From the NCBI GenBank assembly GCA_938015795.1, contig CALLXA010000107.1:1-5552 (forward strand): a DNA stretch of 5,552 bases. The letters are read 5' to 3'. The notes under the pieces are model-generated. The model worked only from the letters and a program-made list of their open reading frames with translations. It was not told where the DNA came from and did not search any database. Position 1 is the stretch's first letter. The number at the start of each line of letters is the position of its first letter. Shown in pieces: positions 1-5,522 of the stretch. Both the position numbers and the translations under genes were made by a program. Origin of the DNA: an uncultured bacterium (lineage in GTDB: Bacteria; Patescibacteriota; Dojkabacteria; SC72).

Positions 1-1
1 G

Positions 2-307
2 AGTTTGGGAGTTGATGAAATTATCAATTCTCCAACATATACCATTATTAATGAATATACATATACCCGGGGTGATAAGCGAAACATATTAGCACATATG
101 GATACTTGGAGATTAACAGATGATGAATTAGAGAAATCTGGATTAATAGAAAACTTAGAACAAGGAAATATAATTGTAATAGAGTGGGCTGATAAATTCT
201 ATCAAGAAATATCTGCTCTCTGTGATAATATGAATGTTCCAATATATAAAATATCAATGAAATATATCTCTTTGGAAGAGAGAAGTATTGAAATTTATGA
301 AAGTTAA
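2..307 (+). CDS. tsaE: TsaE, tRNA t6A37 biosynthesis ATPase subunit, C-terminal part (5' end outside window)
   Basis: The reading frame is open from the window edge, so this is the last ~101 residues of a longer protein; the TTG at 5 is not a real start. TsaE is the small P-loop ATPase that works with TsaD and TsaB to load threonylcarbamoyl onto A37 of ANN-decoding tRNAs. Visible family signatures, in order: a G-V-D-E lead into SPTYT (family SPT-F/Y-T, nucleotide-dependent switch region), N-E-Y, H-M-D-T-W-R-L (family H-x-D-x-Y-R-L, here Trp for Tyr), E-x-x-x-x-G-L-x-E-x-L, and V-I-E-W-A-D (family I-E-W-P-E, a Walker B-like segment). The Walker A loop lies upstream and cannot be seen. The gene ends in TAA and overlaps the start of tsaD by 11 nt if tsaD starts at 297, which suggests translational coupling and one operon. 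Identification is firm from these motifs. Confidence 0.9.
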   Translation, partial: SLGVDEIINSPTYTIINEYTYTRGDKRNILAHMDTWRLTDDELEKSGLIENLEQGNIIVIEWADKFYQEISALCDNMNVPIYKISMKYISLEERSIEIYES

Positions 308-1403
308 TCAAGAAATATTAAAACAAGAACCATTGATTATTGCATTTGATACTAGTTGTGATGATACATCAGTAGCTGTTCTTAAGGGTCGTAAAGTTCT
401 TTCAAGTGTTGTTTCTTCACAAGTTGAAATACATGCAGAATTTGGTGGAGTTGTTCCTGATGTTGCTAGAAGAGAGCATGAAAAGAATATACAAAGAATA
501 TATGAAGAAGCTTTGGATAATGCAAAAGTTAAGATTGAAGATATTGAATATATTTCTGCTACATATGGTCCTGGTTTAGCTATAGATCTAGAAATCGGTC
601 TTAAGTTTGCACAAGATTTAGCAATTAAATCCAACAAACCATTTGTACCTGTAAACCATATGGAAGGTCATCTTCTTTCAGGCTTGTTGATGAATTCTAA
701 GGGCAATGGATTAATTACAAATGAGAAATTAGAGAATATATTTCCTGCTTTAGGTTTGTTAATTTCAGGTAAGCATACAGAGATAATATATATTGATGAA
801 TTAGGTATATACAAAAAATTGGGACAGACATTGGATGATGCAGTTGGTGAAGCTTTTGACAAGGTTGGTAGAATGTTGAATTTTGGATATCCAGGTGGTC
901 CAGTTGTTTCTGAGTTTGCTAAAAAAGGTACCTCTGGAATAATTGATCTTCCTATTCCTATGAAGAATTCTCATGATTTGAATTTTAGTTACTCTGGTTT
1001 GAAGACAGCTGTATTGTACAAGACGAAAGAACTAAGAGAACAGGGGATACCAGATAAAGAATGGGTATATGATTTTTGTAGAGCTTTTTTAGATTCTGTT
1101 GTTGACTCTTTGAATTTAAAGTTAAGAATAGCTATTGAAGAAAATATTAAAATTAAATCTGTATTTATTGGTGGTGGGGTGGTAAATAGCGAAGAGATTT
1201 TAAGGAGAATTGGTACTTTGGTGAGGAGTTATGAACTTAATTATATCTATCCAGAGAAGGAGTATAGAGGGGATAATGCTGCGATGATTGGTATTGTTGC
1301 ATATTTTAAGGCATTGAGAAATGAAGTGTTAGAAGATGTAAAAGAGATTGAACAAGTGGATAGGGATCCAAGATTGAGCATAGAAGATAGAGGTCTAAAG
1401 TAG
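297..1403 (+). CDS. tsaD: TsaD, tRNA N6-adenosine threonylcarbamoyltransferase
   Basis: Catalytic Kae1/YgjD-family subunit that transfers the threonylcarbamoyl group from TC-AMP to A37 of tRNA. With ATG 297 the protein is 368 residues, slightly longer than typical (~340) because of a charged C-terminal tail. Motifs (ATG-297 numbering): I-A-F-D-T-S-C-D-D-T-S (ASKHA phosphate-1 loop, about 14-24), F-G-G-V-V-P-D-V-A (about 49-57), G-P-G-L (about 91), N-H-M-E-G-H with metal-ligand His121 and His125, S-G-K-H-T-E (about 157), L-D-D-A-V-G-E-A-F-D-K-V-G (about 179-191), Y-P-G-G-P, F-S-Y-S-G-L-K-T-A, G-G-G-V-V-N-S, and G-D-N-A-A-M-I-G with ligand Asp326. An in-frame TTG at 288 gives three more residues; GGAAGAG at 274-280 suits the TTG and GAGAGAAG at 278-285 suits the ATG, so the start is not fully settled. 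The usual SGGHT glycine is Lys here. It ends in TAG inside a long inverted repeat shared with enolase. Confidence 0.96.
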   Translation: MKVNQEILKQEPLIIAFDTSCDDTSVAVLKGRKVLSSVVSSQVEIHAEFGGVVPDVARREHEKNIQRIYEEALDNAKVKIEDIEYISATYGPGLAIDLEIGLKFAQDLAIKSNKPFVPVNHMEGHLLSGLLMNSKGNGLITNEKLENIFPALGLLISGKHTEIIYIDELGIYKKLGQTLDDAVGEAFDKVGRMLNFGYPGGPVVSEFAKKGTSGIIDLPIPMKNSHDLNFSYSGLKTAVLYKTKELREQGIPDKEWVYDFCRAFLDSVVDSLNLKLRIAIEENIKIKSVFIGGGVVNSEEILRRIGTLVRSYELNYIYPEKEYRGDNAAMIGIVAYFKALRNEVLEDVKEIEQVDRDPRLSIEDRGLK

Positions 1404-1578
1404 ATCAAAAACAGTTTAAGACAAACAAATTTCTCAGTCTTTACAAAAACTATTGCTGTTTTTAACAATAAAATTTTTATTATATAGGACAATATCTGAT
1501 AGTAAATATTTTTTTACTGTAAGAACAGCAATAGTTCCTGTTTTGGTTAGGATTTTTGATCTACTTTAGACTATCTTC
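1383..1578. repeat. Nested inverted repeat spanning the convergent tsaD/enolase 3' ends
   Basis: The outer arms are TCTAAAGTAGATCAAAAA at 1394-1411 and its exact reverse complement at 1553-1570. Pairing continues for 8 more bases (GAAGATAG 1383-1390 with CTATCTTC 1571-1578) after a 3-nt AGG bulge at 1391-1393. Inner arms AACTATTGCTGTT (1448-1460) and AACAGCAATAGTT (1524-1536) are also exact. The outer arms contain the last codons and TAG stop of both genes, so both proteins end in similar tails (I-E-D-R-G-L-K and I-E-D-S-L-K). The pairing is directly visible; its purpose is not known. It could be a bidirectional terminator that grew into the coding ends, an inverted duplication, or the remains of a small palindromic element. 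Confidence 0.85.
1448..1536. terminator. Possible bidirectional terminator hairpin between convergent genes
   Basis: Thirteen-base perfect inverted repeat (1448-1460 with 1524-1536), extendable by a wobble and a few A-T pairs, enclosing about 60 nt that hold short AT hairpins of their own (1468-1482 palindrome; AGTAAA/TTTACT at 1500-1517). It lies midway between two facing stop codons, where a shared terminator is expected. U-tracts are present around it (1459-1463, and 1553-1557 in the outer arm), but the loop is far longer than in a standard intrinsic terminator. The terminator role is therefore inference from position. Confidence 0.35.
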
Positions 1579-2835
1579 AATCTCTAATAATCTGTTGTAT
1601 TTAGCGAGTCTTTCTCCTCTGTCTGGACCACCAAATTTACTTTGTTGTGCAGGTGTTCCAATAACAAGATCAGCTATCATACTATCATTAGTTTCTCCAC
1701 CTCTATGTGATATTACAGCAGTCATATCATTTTCTAAGGTTATTCTAATAGCTTCTAAGGTTTCAGTTACAGTTCCAATTTGATTTAATTTAATCAATAC
1801 AGAATTCATAGCTTTCTTTTCAATACCTGTTTGTATTCTTTTGGTGTTAGTTGTTAGTAAATCATCACCAACTATTTGATATTTTTTACCATACATTTCA
1901 TTAAACTTAGACCAATCTTCCCATGCAGATTGATCCATTGGGTCTTCTATTGAGAATAGTGGATATTTTGAATACCAACTTATTTGTAATTCGCTCCATT
2001 CTTCTGGAGTTAATTCTTTGTTTTCACTTTTTAATACGTATTTATTTCTCTCTTTGTCGAAGAATTCAGAAGAAGCTACATCTAGTGCCAATGTTATTTC
2101 TTCATTTGGTTTATAACCAGCTCTTTCAATTCCCTTCATTATTATTTCGAAAGCCTCTTCATTAGATTTTATCTCTCTTGGAGTATATGCACCTTCAAGG
2201 CCTACACCTGTAGAGTATTCCATTTCATCTAAGACATCATGAATACTGTGAAAAATTTCAGAACCAGCCCTTAATGCCTCTTTAAAAGTTTTAAATCTAT
2301 CCATATTAGGAACAATCATATATTCTTGAATATCTGTAGCCCAGTTACCATGCTTACCACCTTCCATTACTAAGATTAATGGAGTAGGCATTTTTAATTT
2401 ATCCAAACTATATTCCTCATCCCAATATATCATTCCAAAATATTGATAGAGTTCTAACCCTAAAAAATTTGTCGTTGCTTTGCAAAAAGCCATGGATGCA
2501 GATAGTATTGCATTACCACCAAGTTTACATTTAAGTTCTGTACCATCAAGTTCTTTCAAGAGATCATCAAATTCCTTTTGACTTGTAAAATCTTTATCAA
2601 TAATTGCGTTTTTAATTGTAGTATTAACATTTTCGATTGCTGTTAATACTCCTTTACCCATGTATCTGTTTTTGTCACCATCTCTTAATTCTAATACCTC
2701 TGTTTCTCCTGTTGATGCCCCAGATGGTACTTCTCCTTTTCCTTTGTCACCAGACCAGAATTCTATCTCTGTTGATATTGTAGGTATTCCTCTTGAGTCT
2801 AGTATCTCTATAGCTTTAATATCTTTTATTTTCAT
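1561..2835 (-). CDS. eno: Enolase (2-phosphoglycerate dehydratase), divergent
   Basis: Cytosolic glycolytic enzyme converting 2-phosphoglycerate to phosphoenolpyruvate; 424 residues, close to the usual ~430. The start is the ATG at 2833-2835, giving the standard opening M-K-I-K-D-I-K-A-I-E-I-L-D-S-R-G; the 44-codon upstream extension is rejected because it crosses the divergent promoter and the next gene's start. Seen in order: V-P-S-G-A-S-T-G-E (mobile loop), M-P-T-P-L then G-G-K-H (loop His), D-I-Q-E, G-V-G-L-E-G-A (proton-donor Glu kept, but the usual Asp before it is Leu), L-A-L-D (Mg ligand Asp), S-I-E-D-P (Mg ligand Glu), V-G-D-D-L (Mg ligand Asp), L-I-K-L-N-Q-I-G-T (catalytic base Lys), S-H-R-G-G-E-T (usual S-H-R-S-G-E-T) and S-K-F-G-G-P-x-R-G-E-R-x-A-K-Y-N. 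All core catalytic and metal residues are present, so it is probably active despite unusual second-shell residues. Its ribosome-binding site is weak (AGAAAAAAG only). Only one enolase is seen here. Confidence 0.95.
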   Translation of the reverse strand: MKIKDIKAIEILDSRGIPTISTEIEFWSGDKGKGEVPSGASTGETEVLELRDGDKNRYMGKGVLTAIENVNTTIKNAIIDKDFTSQKEFDDLLKELDGTELKCKLGGNAILSASMAFCKATTNFLGLELYQYFGMIYWDEEYSLDKLKMPTPLILVMEGGKHGNWATDIQEYMIVPNMDRFKTFKEALRAGSEIFHSIHDVLDEMEYSTGVGLEGAYTPREIKSNEEAFEIIMKGIERAGYKPNEEITLALDVASSEFFDKERNKYVLKSENKELTPEEWSELQISWYSKYPLFSIEDPMDQSAWEDWSKFNEMYGKKYQIVGDDLLTTNTKRIQTGIEKKAMNSVLIKLNQIGTVTETLEAIRITLENDMTAVISHRGGETNDSMIADLVIGTPAQQSKFGGPDRGERLAKYNRLLEIEDSLK

Positions 2836-2941
2836 TATCTTTTTTCTGTAATTTATTATCTCTATTTTGCTATATATATCCCAATCTTGCAAACATATCT
2901 TTAAAAGAATATATTTTATTAGTAAATTAAATAAAAATATC
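2836..2941. promoter_or_regulatory. Divergent promoter region between enolase and the anchored protein gene
   Basis: This 106-nt, very AT-rich gap separates two divergent start codons and must hold the promoters of both. The plus-strand promoter is convincing and is listed separately. On the minus strand no -10/-35 pair stands out: the self-complementary TTGCAA at 2887-2892 could also serve enolase, with CAAAAT or a TATATATA stretch downstream, but spacing or match is poor. Neither gene has a clear Shine-Dalgarno sequence. Confidence 0.55.
2887..2915 (+). promoter_or_regulatory. Sigma70-type promoter for the anchored protein gene
   Basis: TTGCAA (2887-2892), a 17-nt spacer, then TATATT (2910-2915). 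The predicted +1 is near 2922, leaving a leader of about 20 nt before ATG 2942 with no Shine-Dalgarno. The promoter's position downstream of an in-frame ATG at 2867 is a further reason to prefer the start at 2942. AT-rich background makes chance matches possible. Confidence 0.5.
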
Positions 2942-3637
2942 ATGGATTCAAATATTGAGAAAAACAATGCACTTTTAGGTGTAATTGTTACAGTATTAGC
3001 TGTTTTATTAATTTTGCTATTAACATATTTAATATTCTTCTTACCTAAAAATGGTGATGAAAAAGTAGTAAATAATGATACAAATAATAATCAAGTAGTA
3101 GATGATACAAACAAAAATGATAATACTGTTGTAGATGACAGTACCAGTAGTGATGATCAATCAAAAGTTGAAGAAGATAGTGTGGCTACAGATTTAGAAG
3201 AATCTGAGATTCAGGTTGTATATAAGGGGGATTCTTCTTTAGCAGGTTATGTATATTTCGAGAATAGTAGTGGTAAAAAATATTTCATGAATGGCTTGAG
3301 TTTAACTAGTGATGATGTCAATAAAAATTTTGTTATTAAAGCAGATAAAACAGAGGATGTTACTGATGGTGTTAAAGTTACAGGTAAGGTTATGTATTAC
3401 AAAATATTAACATATGGTGGTAATGGTGAGGATATTTCTGATGATTATTCTGATTATGTATATTTTGAAATTAATGGAGTATCTAGTACTGAGGTATATT
3501 TCTTAAGAGATTTTAATATTGTATTTACAGAGGGTAAGGATTACGAATTTCTCTTTGAAAGATTGGAAAGTTTAGATTCTGCAGCTGGTACTAGTTACTG
3601 GAAAATGAATGGTAAGTTTGAGTATAGTACAATTTAG
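2942..3637 (+). CDS. Membrane-anchored extracytoplasmic protein of unknown function
   Basis: I do not recognise this family. The protein is 231 residues from ATG 2942. Residues about 11-34 form one strongly hydrophobic helix followed by P-K, after a short polar N-terminus, so it is either a signal anchor or an uncleaved lead; no lipobox Cys is present. Residues about 36-90 are an acidic, low-complexity linker rich in Asn, Asp, Ser and Thr with three imperfect V-V-(N/D)-(N/D) repeats. Residues about 90-231 have alternating hydrophobic/polar residues with many Tyr and Phe, as expected of a beta-rich domain displayed outside the membrane. It contains no cysteines. The gene is divergent from enolase and collinear with the module at 3912, but is separated from it by 274 nt with its own strong promoter, so co-function is not implied. 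A role at the cell surface is inferred from layout only. Confidence 0.8.
   Translation: MDSNIEKNNALLGVIVTVLAVLLILLLTYLIFFLPKNGDEKVVNNDTNNNQVVDDTNKNDNTVVDDSTSSDDQSKVEEDSVATDLEESEIQVVYKGDSSLAGYVYFENSSGKKYFMNGLSLTSDDVNKNFVIKADKTEDVTDGVKVTGKVMYYKILTYGGNGEDISDDYSDYVYFEINGVSSTEVYFLRDFNIVFTEGKDYEFLFERLESLDSAAGTSYWKMNGKFEYSTI
3065..3145 (+). repeat. Imperfect tandem linker repeat
   Basis: Three consecutive units of about 10-11 codons, each opening with GTAGTA or GTTGTA and encoding V-V-(N/D)-(N/D) then Asn/Asp/Thr-rich residues (starting at residues 42, 52 and 63 of the anchored protein). Such repeats commonly vary in copy number and act as a flexible spacer between the membrane and the outer domain. 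Confidence 0.5.
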
Positions 3638-3643
3638 CTTGGA

Positions 3644-3672
3644 TTGACTTATAGTAATGTAAATCGTATAAT
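3644..3672 (+). promoter_or_regulatory. Near-consensus sigma70 promoter upstream of the wall-hydrolase operon
   Basis: TTGACT (3644-3649, 5 of 6 to consensus), exactly 17 nt, then TATAAT (3667-3672, perfect). It is the best promoter in the window and starts 7 nt after the previous stop codon. The predicted +1 is about 3679, giving a leader of about 233 nt before ATG 3912, and placing the 5' end of the RNA right at the first paired element at 3681. Confidence 0.75.
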
Positions 3673-3680
3673 CCGTTATT

Positions 3681-3785
3681 GCCCCTTGAAAAAGGGTTAC
3701 AATATATAAAACTGGCTCTTGAGAATGTGAATATATGAGTCTGCAATATTTGAATACCCTTGTTCTTTAACAAGTGAATAGGGGC
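3681..3785 (+). ncRNA. Candidate structured leader RNA or small RNA with two alternative folds
   Basis: Fold 1 is long range: GCCCCT (3681-3686) with AGGGGC (3780-3785), AAGGGT (3692-3697) with ACCCTT (3756-3761), AATAT (3701-3705) with ATATT (3746-3750), and a short stem 3714-3718 with 3737-3741. Together these form a closed rod of about 105 nt. Fold 2 is local: CCCTT-GAAA-AAGGG (3683-3696, a GNRA-type tetraloop) and CTTGTT-CTTT-AACAAG (3759-3774). The two folds use the same bases and exclude each other. The element begins 1-2 nt after the predicted transcription start. It matches no RNA family I can name, and no U-tract terminator follows it. A leader with switch-like behaviour, or a small RNA, is inference from hand pairing only. 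Confidence 0.4.
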
Positions 3786-3807
3786 GTTTATATTATCGTG
3801 TGTATAT

Positions 3808-3905
3808 CTCCTTTATTTTAATTTCCGATATTTAGTATCTCAATTTTTTGGGTTTTTAAGTATCGGAAATTAAAAAAGAATTTTAAAAAATTCAAAAAAA
3901 GGAGG
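3808..3905 (+). promoter_or_regulatory. Leader hairpins with anti-Shine-Dalgarno facing a strong Shine-Dalgarno
   Basis: The ribosome-binding site of the next gene is an A-tract plus GGAGG (3894-3905), 6 nt from ATG 3912. CTCCTTT at 3808-3814 is exactly complementary to AAAGGAG at 3898-3904. Between them are a hairpin with a perfect 15-bp core (TTTTAATTTCCGATA 3816-3830 with 3861-3875), extended inward by five pairs including two wobbles to 3835/3856 with a 20-nt loop, and a small hairpin GAATTTT-AA-AAAATTC (3878-3893). Both hairpins lie inside the loop closed by the anti-SD pairing, so they would bring the two segments together and hide the site. No U-tract follows the large hairpin, so it is not a simple terminator. 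It could instead be a protein-binding operator. Confidence 0.5.
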
Positions 3906-3911
3906 CCTACG

Positions 3912-5423
3912 ATGGCTAGTATTTTTCAAGAAATACTGGACCTCGTATGGCCAGTACTTCTCCAGATTTTGGAGAAGATGGACTGGAAAGAAATAACTTT
4001 TAATCTCTCAATCTATTTGATTGGGATATTCGCGTTATTTTTTTTCCTTAAAAAACAACGATCCGAAAAGACCGTTGGTAACTTTTTTAGTGAAGTTTAT
4101 CACCTCATAGTTTCTTTGGGGATTTATCTTCTACCTTTAGTTATTGTTATTAAGGTCGCAGGGGATAAATATCCGATTTTGTTCGAAGCAATTTCATTTG
4201 CTTTTGAAAAATCGGATCTAAAAGAAACGATCTTTTACTGGTTTAGAGTTTTTCTTTTAATGGTGGTGATTTATGGCTTGCAAAGAATGCTAATCCATTG
4301 GATAGTATTAAAAATTGAAAAAGCTGTTTTCAATCTTTGGGAGCCATTGGTTGTTTTCGTTGTTGTAGCAGAGGCAGTTATGTTTATGGGAACATCAGTT
4401 TTCCTCCCGTTGAACATAATTGTTTTCGCAAATCAGATGGAGAACAGATCGATTGTTCAATCTGATGCAACAACAAGACCTGTCGGAGTCAGCGAGGATT
4501 TATACTCGTTGTTGAAGATAGGTGTTGGTAAAGCACAAGCAAATGGAGTCGCATGTGAATTGCCATTGCTTGTGTCTTTGAAGGAGTACGAGACTAGTAC
4601 AGTTATATGCTCTCCTGAGGATGAAGCTCGTGCGAGACCAAACTCTTGTGCAAGTTATGCTGATGCTTTGGGGACATTCCAGTTCCTTCAAGAAACTTTT
4701 GATCGTAATGCTGTTCGATATGGTGTTACCGGAAGTTTGTGGGAAACGGAAGTTGCTGCAGAAGTCGCCTGCTATTTCATAGCAGAGGAAGTAAATTTAT
4801 CTTTGGATCAAACTGAAGATGAATTTGCGGATGAGTTTTCCAGTAAAGGTTTTATCTGGAATGCTGATCCTTCTGGAGCAAGAGAGGTATATCGACGTGC
4901 TATCGAGTTAAGAAATTCTTCGAGGCAGTTGATTGCTGAAGCTCAAAAGTCATCGGTAGACGATCAATCACAATCCGCTCCTCCCCTGGAGCTTAAATCA
5001 GATGGATACATTTGGCCTGCACCTGCGGGTTCATTTGTCACATTTGAATGGGGCGTTCCTATGTGGTACGGTGGTACTCACAATGGAATGGATGTTGCAA
5101 AGCAGGATCCTTCTGGAGTGTTCTCAACATTCCAAGCCTATGCTATCAGAGACGGTAGAGTAAGGTACTGGAATGGTGGTGACTGCAATGCTGGAGTCAT
5201 CACTTTTGAGGATGCCAAAACTGGTGAGCAGTTTGAATATGTTCACATGGAATTGGATCCTGCCAGATTAAACATTCCCACAACAGGGGAATGGGTTTCG
5301 GTTCAGCAAGGAGATATTCTGGGCTGGGTTCTCAACAGTGGAACAACATGCTCAGATGGGCCTCATTTGCACATTATGCGTGCTGATGGGTCTGCTATCT
5401 CCCAATCGGAATTTCAACGATAA
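3912..5423 (+). CDS. Polytopic membrane protein with lysozyme/SLT-like and M23 peptidase domains
   Basis: 503 residues. N-terminal part: hydrophobic segments about 28-46, 63-82, 107-123 and 145-173. Basic loops at 47-53 (K-K-Q-R-S-E-K) and about 124-137 point to the cytoplasm, which puts the C-terminal two thirds outside. Middle, about 195-340: lysozyme-like fold, with candidate catalytic Glu225/Glu227 (L-K-E-Y-E-T-S) and A-L-G-T-F-Q-F (252-258, family G-x-x-Q-F), so probably a lytic transglycosylase cutting glycan strands. Linker about 340-365. C-terminal, about 366-500: M23 metallopeptidase with the full set His390 and Asp394 (H-N-G-M-D), His445 (Y-V-H-M), His485 and His487 (P-H-L-H), expected to cut peptide cross-links using zinc. 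All six Cys (215, 233, 246, 287, 425, 480) are in the outer part, which allows disulfides. Similar double hydrolases act in conjugation/type IV secretion and phage entry. The start is fixed by the strong Shine-Dalgarno. G+C is higher than in upstream genes. The M23 call is firm, the SLT call moderate, the secretion role inferred. Confidence 0.88.
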   Translation: MASIFQEILDLVWPVLLQILEKMDWKEITFNLSIYLIGIFALFFFLKKQRSEKTVGNFFSEVYHLIVSLGIYLLPLVIVIKVAGDKYPILFEAISFAFEKSDLKETIFYWFRVFLLMVVIYGLQRMLIHWIVLKIEKAVFNLWEPLVVFVVVAEAVMFMGTSVFLPLNIIVFANQMENRSIVQSDATTRPVGVSEDLYSLLKIGVGKAQANGVACELPLLVSLKEYETSTVICSPEDEARARPNSCASYADALGTFQFLQETFDRNAVRYGVTGSLWETEVAAEVACYFIAEEVNLSLDQTEDEFADEFSSKGFIWNADPSGAREVYRRAIELRNSSRQLIAEAQKSSVDDQSQSAPPLELKSDGYIWPAPAGSFVTFEWGVPMWYGGTHNGMDVAKQDPSGVFSTFQAYAIRDGRVRYWNGGDCNAGVITFEDAKTGEQFEYVHMELDPARLNIPTTGEWVSVQQGDILGWVLNSGTTCSDGPHLHIMRADGSAISQSEFQR

Positions 5424-5503
5424 CCTTAAAATGGCTGTCGATAGTCAAGTAGATGGCGTTCATTTGCTTGGCAAGGCAGAAGGTTACGTAATTTTTCTTT
5501 CTC

Positions 5504-5517
5504 AAAAAAAAGGAGGG
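5504..5517 (+). promoter_or_regulatory. A-tract plus GGAGGG ribosome-binding site of the next gene
   Basis: Eight A residues followed by GGAGGG, 5 nt before ATG 5523. It has the same build as the site before ATG 3912 (A-tract, GGAGG, short spacer, ATGG), whereas tsaD, enolase and the anchored protein have weak or no sites. The shared pattern ties the last two genes into one module and decides the start of the final gene. Confidence 0.8.
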
Positions 5518-5522
5518 TCACC

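Noticed and set aside
1556..2851. Plus-strand open frames inside the enolase region (1556-1783, 1923-2165, 2660-2851)
   Set aside because: They are antisense to a gene with full family motifs and show no coding signals of their own.
2911..2940. Imperfect inverted repeat (ATATTTTATT with AATAAAAATAT) between the -10 and the start at 2942
   Set aside because: Made only of A/T-rich sequence with a bulge; easily expected by chance in this composition, so not called as an operator.
2867..2941. In-frame 25-codon upstream extension of the anchored protein gene
   Set aside because: The extension contains the predicted -35/-10 promoter and adds charged residues before the membrane helix; ATG 2942 gives a normal signal-anchor start.
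2836..2967. 44-codon N-terminal extension of enolase on the minus strand
   Set aside because: Enolases begin at the M-K-I-K-D-I segment; the extension is low-complexity Ile/Leu/Lys sequence over a divergent promoter and the neighbouring gene's start.
3638..3807. tRNA or another small housekeeping RNA in the 274-nt gap
   Set aside because: No cloverleaf, T-loop (GTTCGA) or CCA-like end is present, and I see no match to SRP, tmRNA or RNase P cores; only the unassigned helices described.
3816..3875. Rho-independent terminator for the anchored protein gene
   Set aside because: The stem is strong, but an A-rich stretch, not a U-tract, follows it on the plus strand, and a strong promoter lies between it and the gene it would end.
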